Below are positions 1-11,591 of a stretch of DNA of 64,000 nt, piece after piece (the first letter of the stretch is position 1; the number at the start of each line of letters is the position of its first letter). The stretch is from Antedon mediterranea (lineage: Eukaryota; Echinodermata; Crinoidea; Comatulida; Antedonidae): NCBI RefSeq assembly GCF_964355755.1, contig NC_092679.1, forward strand, positions 434,001-498,000. Direction: 5' to 3'. A model generated the notes under the pieces. It did not search any database. It had not been told where the DNA came from and saw only the letters and a program-made list of their open reading frames with translations. The translations under genes and the position numbers were made by a program.

Positions 1-505
1 TGTTTGAAATAGCATATGGTAGTCTAGACATTTTATGATTTGATAATAGACATTCTTTTTCTAGATTCAAAGATAATATGATGAATTCTTTGTTTTTACA
101 ATTTGATCAATTTAGATAAATTTGTGACATAATTATATTTCAACTTTGACAATTGCCAGAAAATGTCTAGAGAAAAATGTGTACGTTTAGTTTTTATAGA
201 GGGCAGTACAACACAATTATAAGTCATAAAGTTCTGTGGACACTATCAAACTTTATGTGACAAAAAAATGTGATGTGCCCATAATATGGACATGATGTCA
301 TATCACTACCATATTTAGGCAAATCACTACCATATTTGGGCACATCACATTACCTTTTGACATCATCTTCATCATTGTAGTTCCAACGACATTGGTGGTA
401 GCTGATGGCAAATAGCTGTAACATTAAATATGGTTCCGATAATTAGCATAAAATTAACTTTAGCCATTTAGTATAAATAACTCTATCATTAGTATGTCTA
501 CTTAC
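1..505. other. Intron of GANAB with a MITE copy
   Basis: AT-rich intronic sequence downstream of the GANAB exon at 506-679. It holds one degenerate copy of the TGTCTACACTATC-type MITE (about 228-360) and no coding signal that I can support. Confidence 0.6.
228..360. mobile_element. MITE family A, copy 1 (one end degraded)
   Basis: Begins with a diverged terminal repeat (TTCTGTGGACACTATCAAAC), followed by the family core TGATGTGCCC...GACATGATGTCATATCACTACC...GGGCACATCAC. The right terminal repeat is missing. The core is internally palindromic, as in the other copies. Confidence 0.7.
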
Positions 506-3500
506 AGGTGGTATAGGCGTGGTTCCTGTTAGTGAAGCATATTGGCTGAATACCTGATTGGGAGAGGGTCCCAAGAGGATAAAGACGTCAATGATACCAC
601 TCTCAGAGAACCAATGAGTATCTACTTGAGGAATATCACCACCACCTTTCACCAAATCAAACATTTTGCCAAAAAGAGTCTGAAAGAAAACAATAAAAAC
701 TGTAATTTATGGAAAAATTCATATTATATCTGTAAACTATTTTTTTAGAAATCTACCTTAATATTTATTAAAATACATTTTATTTTTACTTTATTTTATT
801 TTATTTCATCAAAACCAACAGCAACGAAAGTTGCCACCTAAAGGTATGAAACATAAAACAGACTATATATGAAGCAAACTTTAAAAAATATGTAAATAGT
901 AAAAATTTGCCTATTGAACATGATTATTTACAAAGAATACAATGAGTCTTGAATGCAAGAATAACTAAATATCAACATTCAAAACTAGACTTATGACTTT
1001 TCTCAAATCTATGTAATCTTTTTCCAGAATTTAAATTGTAAAATAGTAGATCTAAATATTATAGATATTATATATTTTTGCTTAATTTAACATTTCAGTT
1101 ATTTTCTATATTTCAAATTTTCTTATTCAAATTTTTAGTCTTATGTAATTAATTTTATTTATAGGCATTTGTTTTTCTTCAACTTTACTGTTTTTGCTGT
1201 ATTTTGTATATTGTATCTGTTCTGTGGGTCCCAAATGATCAGCAAATGCTGGATGGATCACCCTCATTAAATAAAAAATAAATAAAATAAATAAATATAA
1301 TTAAATGAAGTTTCTTGAACTTTGAATATCAAATTAAAATTCAATTACAAACTACAGGAATAATAACCAAGCAGTTGCCTAAACTTATCACTTATATTTT
1401 AAGAATGTTTATTTTAAAATGTGTGTAACTCAAAGGGTGACATAAAAATAAGTATTTAAATGAGAATTGCTACATACCCTGTCGGCAGTGTTTGAACTGA
1501 TGTCTACCCAGGTCTCAGCTGCGTTCAACCAGAACAATCCAATCGTCCGTTCAGTACTATAAATAAAATAATTAATAGTAGTTATAATGAAGTGTGATGT
1601 GCCCAAATTTGGTAGTGATATGACATCACCATGTTAATATATAGGCACATACAGTTTGATAATGAAGACAGAGCCTAATACAAATTTTGTTACAAATGTA
1701 CATATCATAATGGTCATATTCAATAATCACAGTCCATAGTCACTCATACTTACTTGTGGGCCAGCATGTACGGAATAGCGCCATAGAGTGCCATAGGGTT
1801 ATTAAGTTCATACTCAAATACGTCTAAGTTGAACAATCTATAAGGATCTGTGTTTCTGTCAGAAAAAAATACATTAAACATTGGTTTAAATTTCAAATTT
1901 AAATTCTTTCTTTAAACATATTTTGAATAATTTTTAGTTATTGATATCTCTAATTTCTAATTAATTTAATTGGTGCTGTTGAAATATAATTACAACATAT
2001 AGAAAGGGAAGAATGTTTTCTTAGACATACGTTGTTGTTTTGAGAGCAAAGGAATCTGCATGTTCTGGAATCCCATAAACATGATCAAAATTTACAAATG
2101 AGAAATCTAATCCAACGGCAGACGGACCTAAAATAAAACAAATTGGATGCTTTAGTTTAATTTGAAATTCATATTATTAGTCCTTACAGAAATGTATTGC
2201 TCATATAATTCTATTACATTTGAACATCAATATAAAATATAAAAAAATGACAAACAAATTATGCAATGAGAATTTAGTTTGCTGTAGGTCACCTTCAAGA
2301 TTGATTCAAATTGCCTAGATAATATTCAAACCATAATCTCAACCTTCATAACAATTCCCAGCCCATCCTGAGACACAATTTTAACAGACGTTATCAAATG
2401 TATTTCTAAATGTAAGTATTCTCACCATTTGGTTTGTGATCCTTGTGTGTTTTAAATGTCTCTTCCCACATTCCTGGTTCCTCCTCATCTTTCTTTTCTT
2501 GTTTTTCTTCAGCAGCATTCTCATCCCCTTCATTCTATTAAACACAATAACATTAAGTTGGCTACCAACCTCCCTTAAGAAGCACAATAAAGTATTTAAT
2601 ACAAGTGCCATATTGTGGATGTTTACAACAACAAACTAATTTTAAACATGATTTAAAAATTACAAACCTCTTCATCTGGTTTATTTTCATTTTCATCCTT
2701 TTCCTCTTTTTCAGCTCTGTAGTTTAACACAAAAAAAGTGCAATATAAAATAAAATTGAAGAAAATCTAAGTTTTAAATTTGCATTTTTTACTCATATAC
2801 TACTGCATATAAAGAATTTGTGAGTAGAATATAGTGAAGAATTGTGTTAAGAAAACTGTTACTTGGTTTATTATTAATTTTTATCACATTCGTACATATT
2901 TTGTACTAAATATTATTGACATGTGACTGCTTACTTTGGAGGAATTTTAGGCCTAATGGCTTCACAATAATTGGACCAAGAACCCCTTCCCTCATCTGAA
3001 TTGTACAAGAATCCAAAAACAGAGACAAGACCACAGGCTACTGTATCCGCTAAGCCCGTCACCAGACCGGTCACACCCCTGCAAGACAGCAGGTTTCAGC
3101 AGTTAGCAGGGGTAGACATATTTTGTCAGGACCAGCCTAGTTCATATCATGAGGGCAGTCTCATCGACATAGTTAGGCTATATTGATAAGCCATGTTCAC
3201 AGCAATTACAGTATGTACAGTAGTACATGTAGGTTAAGTGATCTAAGCAAGTTGGGGAAGAGACATTTAAATTGCCATCAATTAATAATTTTCAATATTC
3301 ATTAAAGGTATTTGATATTTCATGCAAATTTCTTAATTTTTTATAATCTAAAAGTAAGTGCAATCAACATTCATAATTTAAGCAGTGCAATCATTAGTAA
3401 CAAATTAGCACAAACTAAAATTCCCTGTAAGCATGAAAAAGTTAAAGATTAAGAGAATACGAACACATAACTAGTGAACTAAACCTAGTTTGAATTTGAG

Positions 3501-6372
3501 TTGAGTAATACAAAGTGTATATAAAGTAAAACAAAGAATATGAATTTAATTATCAAGAACAATAACCTGTAACTTGATAATAATCCATTAAATGTTTACA
3601 ACTAAATGCCAAGGTGTCATATTAGTTGTCAGTTGTTGTGGTGTTAAGTTAAAGGTAATTATCAACCTGCTGGTGGTGGTACGTGATGGAAGCAAAATCT
3701 GAGAAATGATTAATAAATAAGTCTTTAGGTTTACTGTCATTCTGACCATGGAGATTAAGTACTGTTACAGTATGTTATTTAGGTCCTTGAAAATTTGCAT
3801 TTTATCTTACGATAATTTGAAGAACAACCCATATCTGAAACAAGTGGATTCTACATAGCTTTTATGTGCTATTGATTACAGATGGACAGAGTGTAAGCTG
3901 TTTTGATGGCAGACAAAGCAATTCACCATTCACGTATTAATTGTAACTAATTACATCACAGTAGAATCCCAAATTAATTTGACACCTTCAATGAGTTACT
4001 CCTTTCATTAGGGAAAAGCCAAGAAACATGTTCCCTGAATAGGAGTGTGTCCCCTGAATAGGAGTGTGTCCCCTGAATAGGAGTGTGTTTCCTTAATAGA
4101 AGTGTGTCCCCTGAATAGAAGTGTGTCCCCTGCATAGGAGTGTGTCCCCTGAATAGGAGTAAGTCCCCTGAATAGGAGTGTGTCCCCTGAATAGGAGTGT
4201 GTCCCCTGAATAGGAGCGTGTCCCCTGAATAGGAGTGTGTTTCCTTAATAGGAGTGTGTCCCCTGAATAGGAGTGTGTTTCCTTAATAGGAGTGTGTCCC
4301 CTGAATAGGAGTGTGTCCCCTGAATAGGAGTGTGTCCCCTGAATAGGAGCGTGTATCTCTACTGTATGTTTAATTATAAAATCAAGCATTAGTATTTTGT
4401 GGTGCATTCCATGAGATGTAAATCAGCAAGATTATTAAACCTGATCTGAACAACCTACGCTAAATGACAAATATTCTTATTGTACCAGCAAAATAACTTT
4501 GGCATTTTTATGTATGATACAATAGCTGGTTGAGTATTAATTACACAAAAAATGTCCCACGCTTTCCACTTTTAAAAATTTTGTTATGAAAGCAAAGTTA
4601 ATTAAAATTGTAATTTAATTGTCTCTTTACCCTTTTCTTTTTCTAAGTTCTTCAAAACTCATCAGTCCACGAGCATTGACACTAATGATAAGATCATCAA
4701 GTTGAATCACATCAATACGAAAGGGTTGTTTAGTGATCACTACATCAATGTCATTTTCCATGGAAACTTTCACGGTCTGCTGATCCCGGTTTTTAATTGT
4801 CCAACTGTAAGAGTACAAAATGGTTTCATATTATATTGTCTTCGAACTTATTTTTCTGTAACTTTGTATAGCCAAGGCAATCTAACAACAAGATGATGAG
4901 CACCGGAGATCAAAGGGTGTATCTGTGGCTGCGACACTATCAGATCCACGACCCTTAACACTGTGTGCCGTGGACAATGTGTGCATACAGTAGTACAGTA
5001 CTGTTGTTATTTGTCGCAGCCAGACATAAGATCAAAGGACTGTCACGAGTTCCTAGCAAGTAGAGTTCAGCCTCCTGTTGTTAGATTGCCTTGGTATAGC
5101 TTACATAAACTATTTGTAATTATATAAAATAAAATATCACAATATTAACATTTTTATAAATGTTATGGTGACAATTACCTTTGCTTATGTGGATCTTTAA
5201 TTATAACATCTGGTACTTCATAACGTTGTTTCAGTGGATGTAGTTCATTGACCTTTAACCTTACAATGTTAGTCTCCAAACCATGCAGTTCAAGAGCAAG
5301 AATTACGCCACTTTGTGTATTCAATACATTAAGTTTAGCAACTCCACCGTACACCTGAAAAGTGTCTAGCTGGGCAACATACGGTGTCTGTCCTGGTACA
5401 ATTGCTCTTGTCCGCCTAGAAAATTCAAAAATTGCATAATTAAATTGTCTAAATAATAGACATAATTATGTAAATTGTTATTTTGCAATTATTGAAATTA
5501 GTGAAATATCAAATGTTTCAGTTTAAAAACAAAGGTCTTTTCTGTTATCAACTTCTCTGTTTAATCATTTTTATGCACATAAATTAAACTGGAATTTAAA
5601 AAAAAATTTGTGTACGATCTACACAACACATCTCATTTGATTTACTGAAAATCATAAAATACCAAGAAAACATAATAACCATTAAAAAATTAGTTTAATT
5701 ATTAATTACACAATCTTTGACTTACTTGCAAAATGCACTTTGATCACATTTTTTAAAGTTATTTCTGTCAACTGCATGAATAATTACAAACAAAGCAATC
5801 GCGGAGAAAATTAAATGATGCCACATCCTAAAACAAATTAAAATAAACATAAAATTAGAATACTAAATCATAAATGACATGATTATGTTATGAATATATG
5901 ATACTGTTTTAACTTTTATCCATTTTATTTATGCCAACCAAACCAACTACTACTAGCCTACTACTATACTGGGCCTGGCCCTAGGCTAGTACAACTAGGC
6001 CTAGAGCCTATAACTATATACCTAGTTCTAGGCATCTACAATTCGCCGTCAGGGGTAGATAGGCCTAGGCCTATTTAGCTTAGGCTACTACTAGGAGGCC
6101 TAGGCCTACTATCTACTCTCTAGCTAGGCCTAGGCTAGTAGGCAGACAGAGAGAGTAGGTAATAAGGTAGGCCTAAACTTTTTTATTACTTGCTTTTTGT
6201 GACAGAACGAAACGATCAATTCATTGAAATTAAATCAAAATAGCAGTATTTCATAATTTACATTACACTATTAAACTAGGCCTAGCATTCAAAAACAGTC
6301 AACGTATAAATGAGGAAAAACAAATTAGAATTACTTGGACCACGTCAACTTTTGTAACGAGGACGCATCCAT
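506..6372 (-). CDS. GANAB: Glucosidase II alpha subunit, N-terminal part (3' end off the window)
   Basis: Catalytic subunit of ER glucosidase II (GH31), which trims the two inner glucoses from N-glycans during glycoprotein folding quality control. Eleven coding exons read right to left: 6335-6372, 5726-5827, 5179-5415, 4631-4804, 2935-3078, 2668-2716, 2426-2534, 2031-2127, 1754-1855, 1478-1556, 506-679. They join in frame to 435 codons. A hydrophobic signal segment ([18 protein letters not shown]) is followed by [15 protein letters not shown], the conserved mature N-terminus. Later matches include [56 protein letters not shown] and [11 protein letters not shown], all family hallmarks. The GH31 catalytic aspartates lie in exons left of position 506. 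The ATG at 6370-6372 has a good context (A at -3, G at +4); a second in-frame Met opens exon 2 just before the signal segment. Exons 2426-3078 encode an acidic, poorly conserved spacer that varies in the family. Identification is firm; small exon edges are by eye. Confidence 0.93.
1180..1300 (+). mobile_element. Possible non-LTR retroelement 3' tail
   Basis: A short segment ending in TGGATCACCCTCATTAAATA followed by AAATAAAATAAATAAATA-type A-rich simple sequence. This resembles the 3' end of CR1/L2-like LINEs or their SINEs. No coding part is visible; low certainty. Confidence 0.3.
1589..1678. mobile_element. MITE family A, copy 2 (internal/right part)
   Basis: Contains AAGTGTGATGTGCCCAAAT, TAGTGATATGACATCACCAT and the right end CAGTTTGATAATGAAGACAG. 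The left terminal repeat is lost. It lies in a GANAB intron. Confidence 0.65.
4028..4350. repeat. 18-bp minisatellite in a GANAB intron
   Basis: About 18 head-to-tail copies of an 18-bp unit, CCCTGAATAGGAGTGTGT, with point variants such as TTCCTTAATAGGAGTGTG. Because 18 is a multiple of three, the array is open in several frames and yields a spurious repetitive minus-strand ORF. Confidence 0.95.
4873..5093. mobile_element. MITE family B, copy 1, with 7-bp target duplication
   Basis: A 221-bp element with terminal inverted repeats CAAGGCAATCTAACAACAAG on the left and TGTTGTTAGATTGCCTTG on the right. A second inner inverted pair is present (GTGGCTGCGACAC and TGTCGCAGCCAG). It is flanked by perfect direct repeats GTATAGC at 4866-4872 and 5094-5100. 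No coding capacity. A relative lies at 35176-35401. Confidence 0.88.
5935..6170. repeat. AGGCCTAG-rich palindromic simple sequence
   Basis: Dense overlapping occurrences of GGCCTAGG, CTAGGC and AGGCCTA in GANAB intron 1. A matching cluster at about 6650-6910 lies in the presumed first intron of the divergent gene. The words are self-complementary and AGGCCTA recurs elsewhere in the window, so this is probably a genome-wide word bias. Confidence 0.7.
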
Positions 6373-6951
6373 CTTGGAAATGATTTTACTCGTAGACTTG
6401 AACGAAGACGTTTAACAGCATACAAATATGTCTGAATGAACGTCTAACTTATTAACAGCAGAAAGTTCATAGGGGCGCTATATAACCATGGTTGATTAGC
6501 TAAAAAACGTAGAAACGGTAAACAATAACATTAAAATTGTTTGTTTACAAACGATAGGAAAGTTGCGAATTCTTATGAGTTGCAGTACTTCAGATTATGT
6601 ATCAAGTATGTAACGTTATATTTTGTCTTTTATTATTTTAAAACGTCCCCACACTAGGCTAGACACACTAGGCCTATGACTAGGCTAAGTCTAGCCTATT
6701 AAGCCTAGCTAGCTAGGCTAGGCATTAGGGCTAGGTAGTAACAGTAGTAGGCCTAGCTAGCTAGGCTAGGCCTAATATTAATAGTAACAGGCTAGATTTC
6801 CTCTCATTCTCAGCAGTCAGCATCATCATCCCATATTCAGGCCTCAGTCATAGATCATTTCAATTTAATGACTTACTATATACTATTTAGGCCTAGGCCT
6901 AGACAGACTTGCAAAAGGCAGTATTTTTCAAAAATGACCTTTTTGTTGTAG
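6373..6951. promoter_or_regulatory. Presumed shared bidirectional promoter, GANAB / PH-domain gene
   Basis: GANAB translation begins at 6372 on the minus strand. The plus-strand gene has its first coding exon at 6952, immediately after a splice acceptor (TTGTTGTAG at 6943-6951), so it must have an upstream untranslated exon. A candidate donor, AAGTATGTAACG, lies near 6604. That leaves roughly 200 bp between the two 5' ends, the head-to-head spacing typical of bidirectional promoters. No TATA box stands out. From about 6650 to 6910 the sequence is AGGCCTA-rich intron. Confidence 0.5.
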
Positions 6952-6953
6952 AT

Positions 6954-9056
6954 ATGTCTGGTGAGGTAAAGAAGGGGTTCCTTAGAAGATATGGTAAGTA
7001 CAACGATTATATTATATACATACATAAATACAGTAGGCCTAAATAACAGTATTTAATTAATACATTTTTATTTTATAAATAAACATCCACACTCTAGTAT
7101 ATTGCACATTTTGTTGTTTTCATAAAGTCTATTATTTCTATTTTTAGGTGGATGGCTTTTCAAAAGTTGGAAGAAAAAGTTCTTTGTTCTTTACAGAGAC
7201 AATCAGCTTGCATGGTTCGATGGCCCAGGAGATTCTGTAGATGGTCACATAAACATTCGGACTGAATGTACGATGCTCAAAGTAGGTGTACAGATGAAAA
7301 ATGAAGCCCCAACACCAGACCAAGGATCCCGTCTTCAACACATGTTTTCATTAACAGGCATGGGAAAGACATACTACATTCAAACAGTTGATGAACAAGA
7401 TCTTGTGTTAGTATTTCTACCTGGTTCACACATACAAACATTGTAACATATTATTGTAGCAAATTGTTACCTTATGTTGCATTGATGGAAAATCTCAGAA
7501 CAAATGCTATTTTTTTGACACAGCTTGTGTTTTGTCATTGTTTTTTAACTTTGTTTCTGTTTGTCTGAATAATGGGCTCTCTGGGAGAACAGTCTTTGAC
7601 AGTATAAAGAAGAAATAAATTATATTACACCATGACAAACATAGTGTGAAATTGTTGTATCTTGTCAACATTATATACAGTACCTGTATACAATTATTTT
7701 GCACATTACTGTATGTGGATTGTGTATAGTTAATACCTCTTCTCTTGTTTTCTTACTAATTATAGCCTAAAATAAAATGTTCAATGGTTTCTTTCTTTTA
7801 GATAGCACAGTTTTGTTTTTCTCCAGTGGCTTTTCTTGTACTATAGATGTTGTCTTTTTTTCTGCACATCCAGAAAATGCTTAATAATTGTAAGGTTTGT
7901 CTGCTGAATATGGTATACTGTAGCAAATTAATGTACACACACTATGTACTCTCTCTCTCCCTATCATCCTATCTTATCTAAAATCTCTCTATACATGCTA
8001 ATCTTTCTTTTTATTGTAGCAACTGCTTATTGGAAGTTTTGCACACATTTTCCCTCTATCCCTCTGACTCTTTGTCTTCCTCTCTTTCTTCTCCCTCAGA
8101 TTTTCCGAACAAAATCATTTTCTATGTACTCTAGCTATAAATTAAACATAAACAAGACATAGAAAATACACAATCTGAAATTAGAGAATAAAGCACTGTG
8201 TTTTTACCTTGATTTTCTGTGTTGAAAGCATTGTATATTAAATTTGTTTTTTCTAAACAATTCTTGACCACATAAAATATTTATTTAAAAATGTTCTCCA
8301 AGGTCTTGGCTGTCAGTGCTATACCAAGCTAAAGGATTAGTACCACCTGGGCAGCAACCACCAAATGGGCACCAGGCACCATACCAACAACCTGTACCAG
8401 CACTTGGAATGACACCTGGAATGCATCAACCTCCTCCACCTGGATTCCATCCAGGTGTCACAAATCAGGGTAAGATATCTTTAAGGACGTGCATAATCCT
8501 AATTATCTACCAGCAGCCTCTACATTAACTACTCTAATTGTTTTGCTTTGCAGGTCCTCCTCCAGGTTACACTCCACATCAAGGCTATCCACTGCATGGA
8601 AATCCACCACAGCAACACCAACCAGCCAGACAATATCCGCAGCAGCAGCAAAATCAACATTATCCTCGTCAGCAAGGTGGTGCATCTAACAGGCCACAAA
8701 CAATTGTAGTAAATAATGATAGCAGGGGTAGAAACAATGACTCATTTGCTACCGGTATGTTAACCGGGTACATGTTGGGAGGGTTTGGTCATCATGGGTA
8801 CGGGTATGGGTATGGGTACGGCTTTGGTCACCACCATGGTTTTGGTCATCATGACCACCACCACACTGAAGTACACCAAGAAATTAATCAAACAGTGGAG
8901 AATAACTACTATGGAGATGATGGAACTGGAGGCCAAGAAGAATACGGTGGTGATGATTATGGGGGAGATGATTATGGAGGAGATGATTACGGGGGTGATG
9001 ATTACGGAGGTGATGATTTTGGAGGTGGTGATGATTTTGGAGGGGATGATTTTTAG
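6954..9056 (+). CDS. PH-domain protein, evectin/PLEKHB-like, with acidic repeat tail
   Basis: Four coding exons (6954-6993, 7148-7406, 8303-8469, 8554-9056) join in frame to 322 residues. Residues about 5-110 form a PH domain: MSGEVKKGFLRRYGGWLFKS start, WKKKFFVLYRDNQLAWFD, an INIRTEC segment, and the C-terminal helix with TrpLeu (LVSWLSVLYQAKG). A Pro/Gln-rich stretch follows (PPGQQPPNGHQ, PPPGYTPHQGY). Next is NNDSFATGMLTGYMLGG, which resembles the segment before the C-terminal anchor of evectins (PLEKHB1/2). There the likeness ends: instead of a membrane anchor there is a Gly/His/Tyr tract, a short linker (EVHQEINQTVENNYYGDD) and repeated GGDDY/GGDDF. PH domains of this class bind phosphoinositides or phosphatidylserine on post-Golgi membranes; this protein's ligand is unknown. 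A likely polyadenylation signal is the AATAAA near 9453. Confidence 0.82.
7407..8302 (+). other. Intron 2 of the PH-domain gene, no other feature
   Basis: AT-rich, with pyrimidine runs around 7945-8100. I see no gene, repeat family or RNA in it. The short open frames are not supported. Confidence 0.6.
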
Positions 9057-9756
9057 TATCGTGGTAAAATTGTAATATTTAGTATTAAAATACTGTAATT
9101 CAGGTTAGATGAATATCTTGGCAAAATCTGAACAAAGATCAAATATAAGTTCTTTCTGACTTATTTAAGTTTTTTCATCATTGTTTATTTTTTACGTTTT
9201 CAAAGCATACTTAATTTATCAATAGGTAATAAGCTAGGAATAGTCAGTTCGTAGGAACTTTATTTTATTATCTCTGGCCAATTTAACAAATATTAAATTA
9301 TATTTCAGGTTTGACATCATTTATTTAAAGTATTTTTAAAGTGTTTACCATGGAAGTATTTTTTTTTTACTATTTTTTAAAATTTCTTCGACACATTTTT
9401 CCTATAAATATTAACTGTTCTATTATAATGTAATTATGTATATTAGTTATCTTAATAAATATTAAAACGATTTTAGAAAAATAATAATAAATATATTGCC
9501 TGCCCATTATTAACAATATCAAAACACATTCCTTAAGACAATGGCCAAACGACCTTGTGCAATTATTTGATACAAGTAGTATAATTTACCTGTTCACAAA
9601 TTTACTGGTATCAATAAATTGGTTAAAAGATTGTATTACACATTGTAAGGAGTGATACTAATGTACTTACGACATTGTTCAATACAGAATTCTCGAAGCA
9701 ACAACTTGTGAAAAGTGTCTTCATTTTGTTGTTTAAATTGTTTGAATTAGTTTATA
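9057..9756 (+). other. 3' UTR of the PH gene and 5' flank of transporter 1
   Basis: AT-rich. A polyadenylation-type signal (TTAATAAATATT) lies near 9451. From about 9480 the sequence is homologous to about 16365-16622 (shared words AACAATATCAAAAC and CATTCCTTAAGACAAT), marking the left boundary of the segmental duplication. No coding region. Confidence 0.6.
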
Positions 9757-11499
9757 ATGGATGAAGATTCGAAACTAAAAACTAATAAGGATGGGGTGTT
9801 GCCTTCTGGGAATGTTCTTAGAACTGTTAGTACACGATCTGACGCCGTGCTGATGAAAGAAAAGAAAGATGATGACAACGACGATGACGCTAAATGCGTT
9901 TGTGATTCTTGCACTCCATCATGGTTACAATGTTTCAAAGGAGTAAAATTCTTTACTTTTGTAACACTTTTTGCTCTTCTTAGTAAAGTATTTGCGAGTA
10001 CTTATTTCGGTGCTGTGGTCTCTACGTTAGAGCGGCAGTTTAATATGGATAGTGTGAAATCCGGTGTGTTACTTGTTATCAACGACATGATGGACTTCAT
10101 TTTTGTGATCTTTATCACTCATTTCGGTCATAGTGGCCATCGGCCTAGATGGATTGCTACTGGATTGTTCATGGCAGCGATGGGATGCTTTCTCTGCATT
10201 GTTCCACACATCATGACTGAATATGTACCACCAGAAGGAAAGAATGCAGAACCATCTCTTTGTAGCAGCAATGCAGGGTTACCAACAAAGCAGAACATGA
10301 CGGCGATGTATGAAAATGAGATGCCTGCTGGCATCATGGAAGAAACAGAGGGGCTGCAATCAATGTGGAGTAATGTTTTTTGGCTGATGTTGGGTCAAAT
10401 CCTTATTGGAATTGGTAATACTCCTTTAAAACCTCTCGGCACCACGTACATTGACGATTCTGTTGAAGATCACAAGACTGGATTCTACGTTGGTTAGTAT
10501 AATGTTCCTAAACCTACAAAGTTGGTAATCAACCTCTCTTTTGTATCGCATGTGCGGCCTGTTAAATTTAAGGTTAGGTCAGGGAAAAGCGTAATTTCAA
10601 GTTGAAACATCAAACTACTGCATTGTATAACACCTACCAAAAGAAGGCTCTTAAAATGGAAAATTAGTAACACAGATACTTGCCTGCAATGCAACGTAGT
10701 AGAGGATGATGCCCATTTCTTTTACGAATGCACTGGAGTAAAACACTTATGGGACTATATTAACGTAGACACCGTACACAAATTTGGTATCGAAGCAAAT
10801 TATCGAAACATTATGCTAGGTACAAGAAACATATATGTCAACCACATGTTCTCTATTGGATGCTTTTGCGTTTACAAAGCACATATTTAAAAAATGTAAA
10901 CAAATGGACCGGATCACTGTCTCGTCTTTTTATGGCGGAAAAAATAATAGATCTTACCTTAACCGCCTGTTATAATTGATATTTATGTGAATTTGATTAA
11001 TTATTTAAAATATATATGTATGTATGTATGAGAATAGTTATGTACTACAGATATTTAATATACACATATGTTACATAATAGTGTGGTAGGCTAATACCCA
11101 TAGGCAGTTACATTTATTTTATATAAAGTACTTTAAAAAAATTATATAAATTAATATTCAAAACAAAAAAAGAAACGTAACGCACGAGAAGACAAACAAA
11201 CATGAGACATAAAACTAGACACAAGAGTAAGAAAAAAATATTTTTTACATAGTCTGTATATAGGGTAAAAAATGAATTTTATATCTAAAAAATACATACT
11301 GAAAATAATTAGGCCTACATAACATTAGTAAATGTATCTTCTGCAGTACATTTATTAGTTAAGTGTTTACAATTTTAGATGTTGAGAATTATAGAACAAA
11401 CAAAAATTTTAGAAAATTATGAAAAAAGGTGGATATAACAGGAACGAAATATTAATGTTTAGATTCTAAGAACAGTAACATTGATAAAATCACATAATG

Positions 11500-11591
<92 letters not shown>

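Noticed and set aside
4093-4407. 104-residue minus-strand ORF with repeated [16 protein letters not shown]-like sequence
   Set aside because: It is the translation of the 18-bp minisatellite inside a GANAB intron. The period is a multiple of three, so it stays open by chance.
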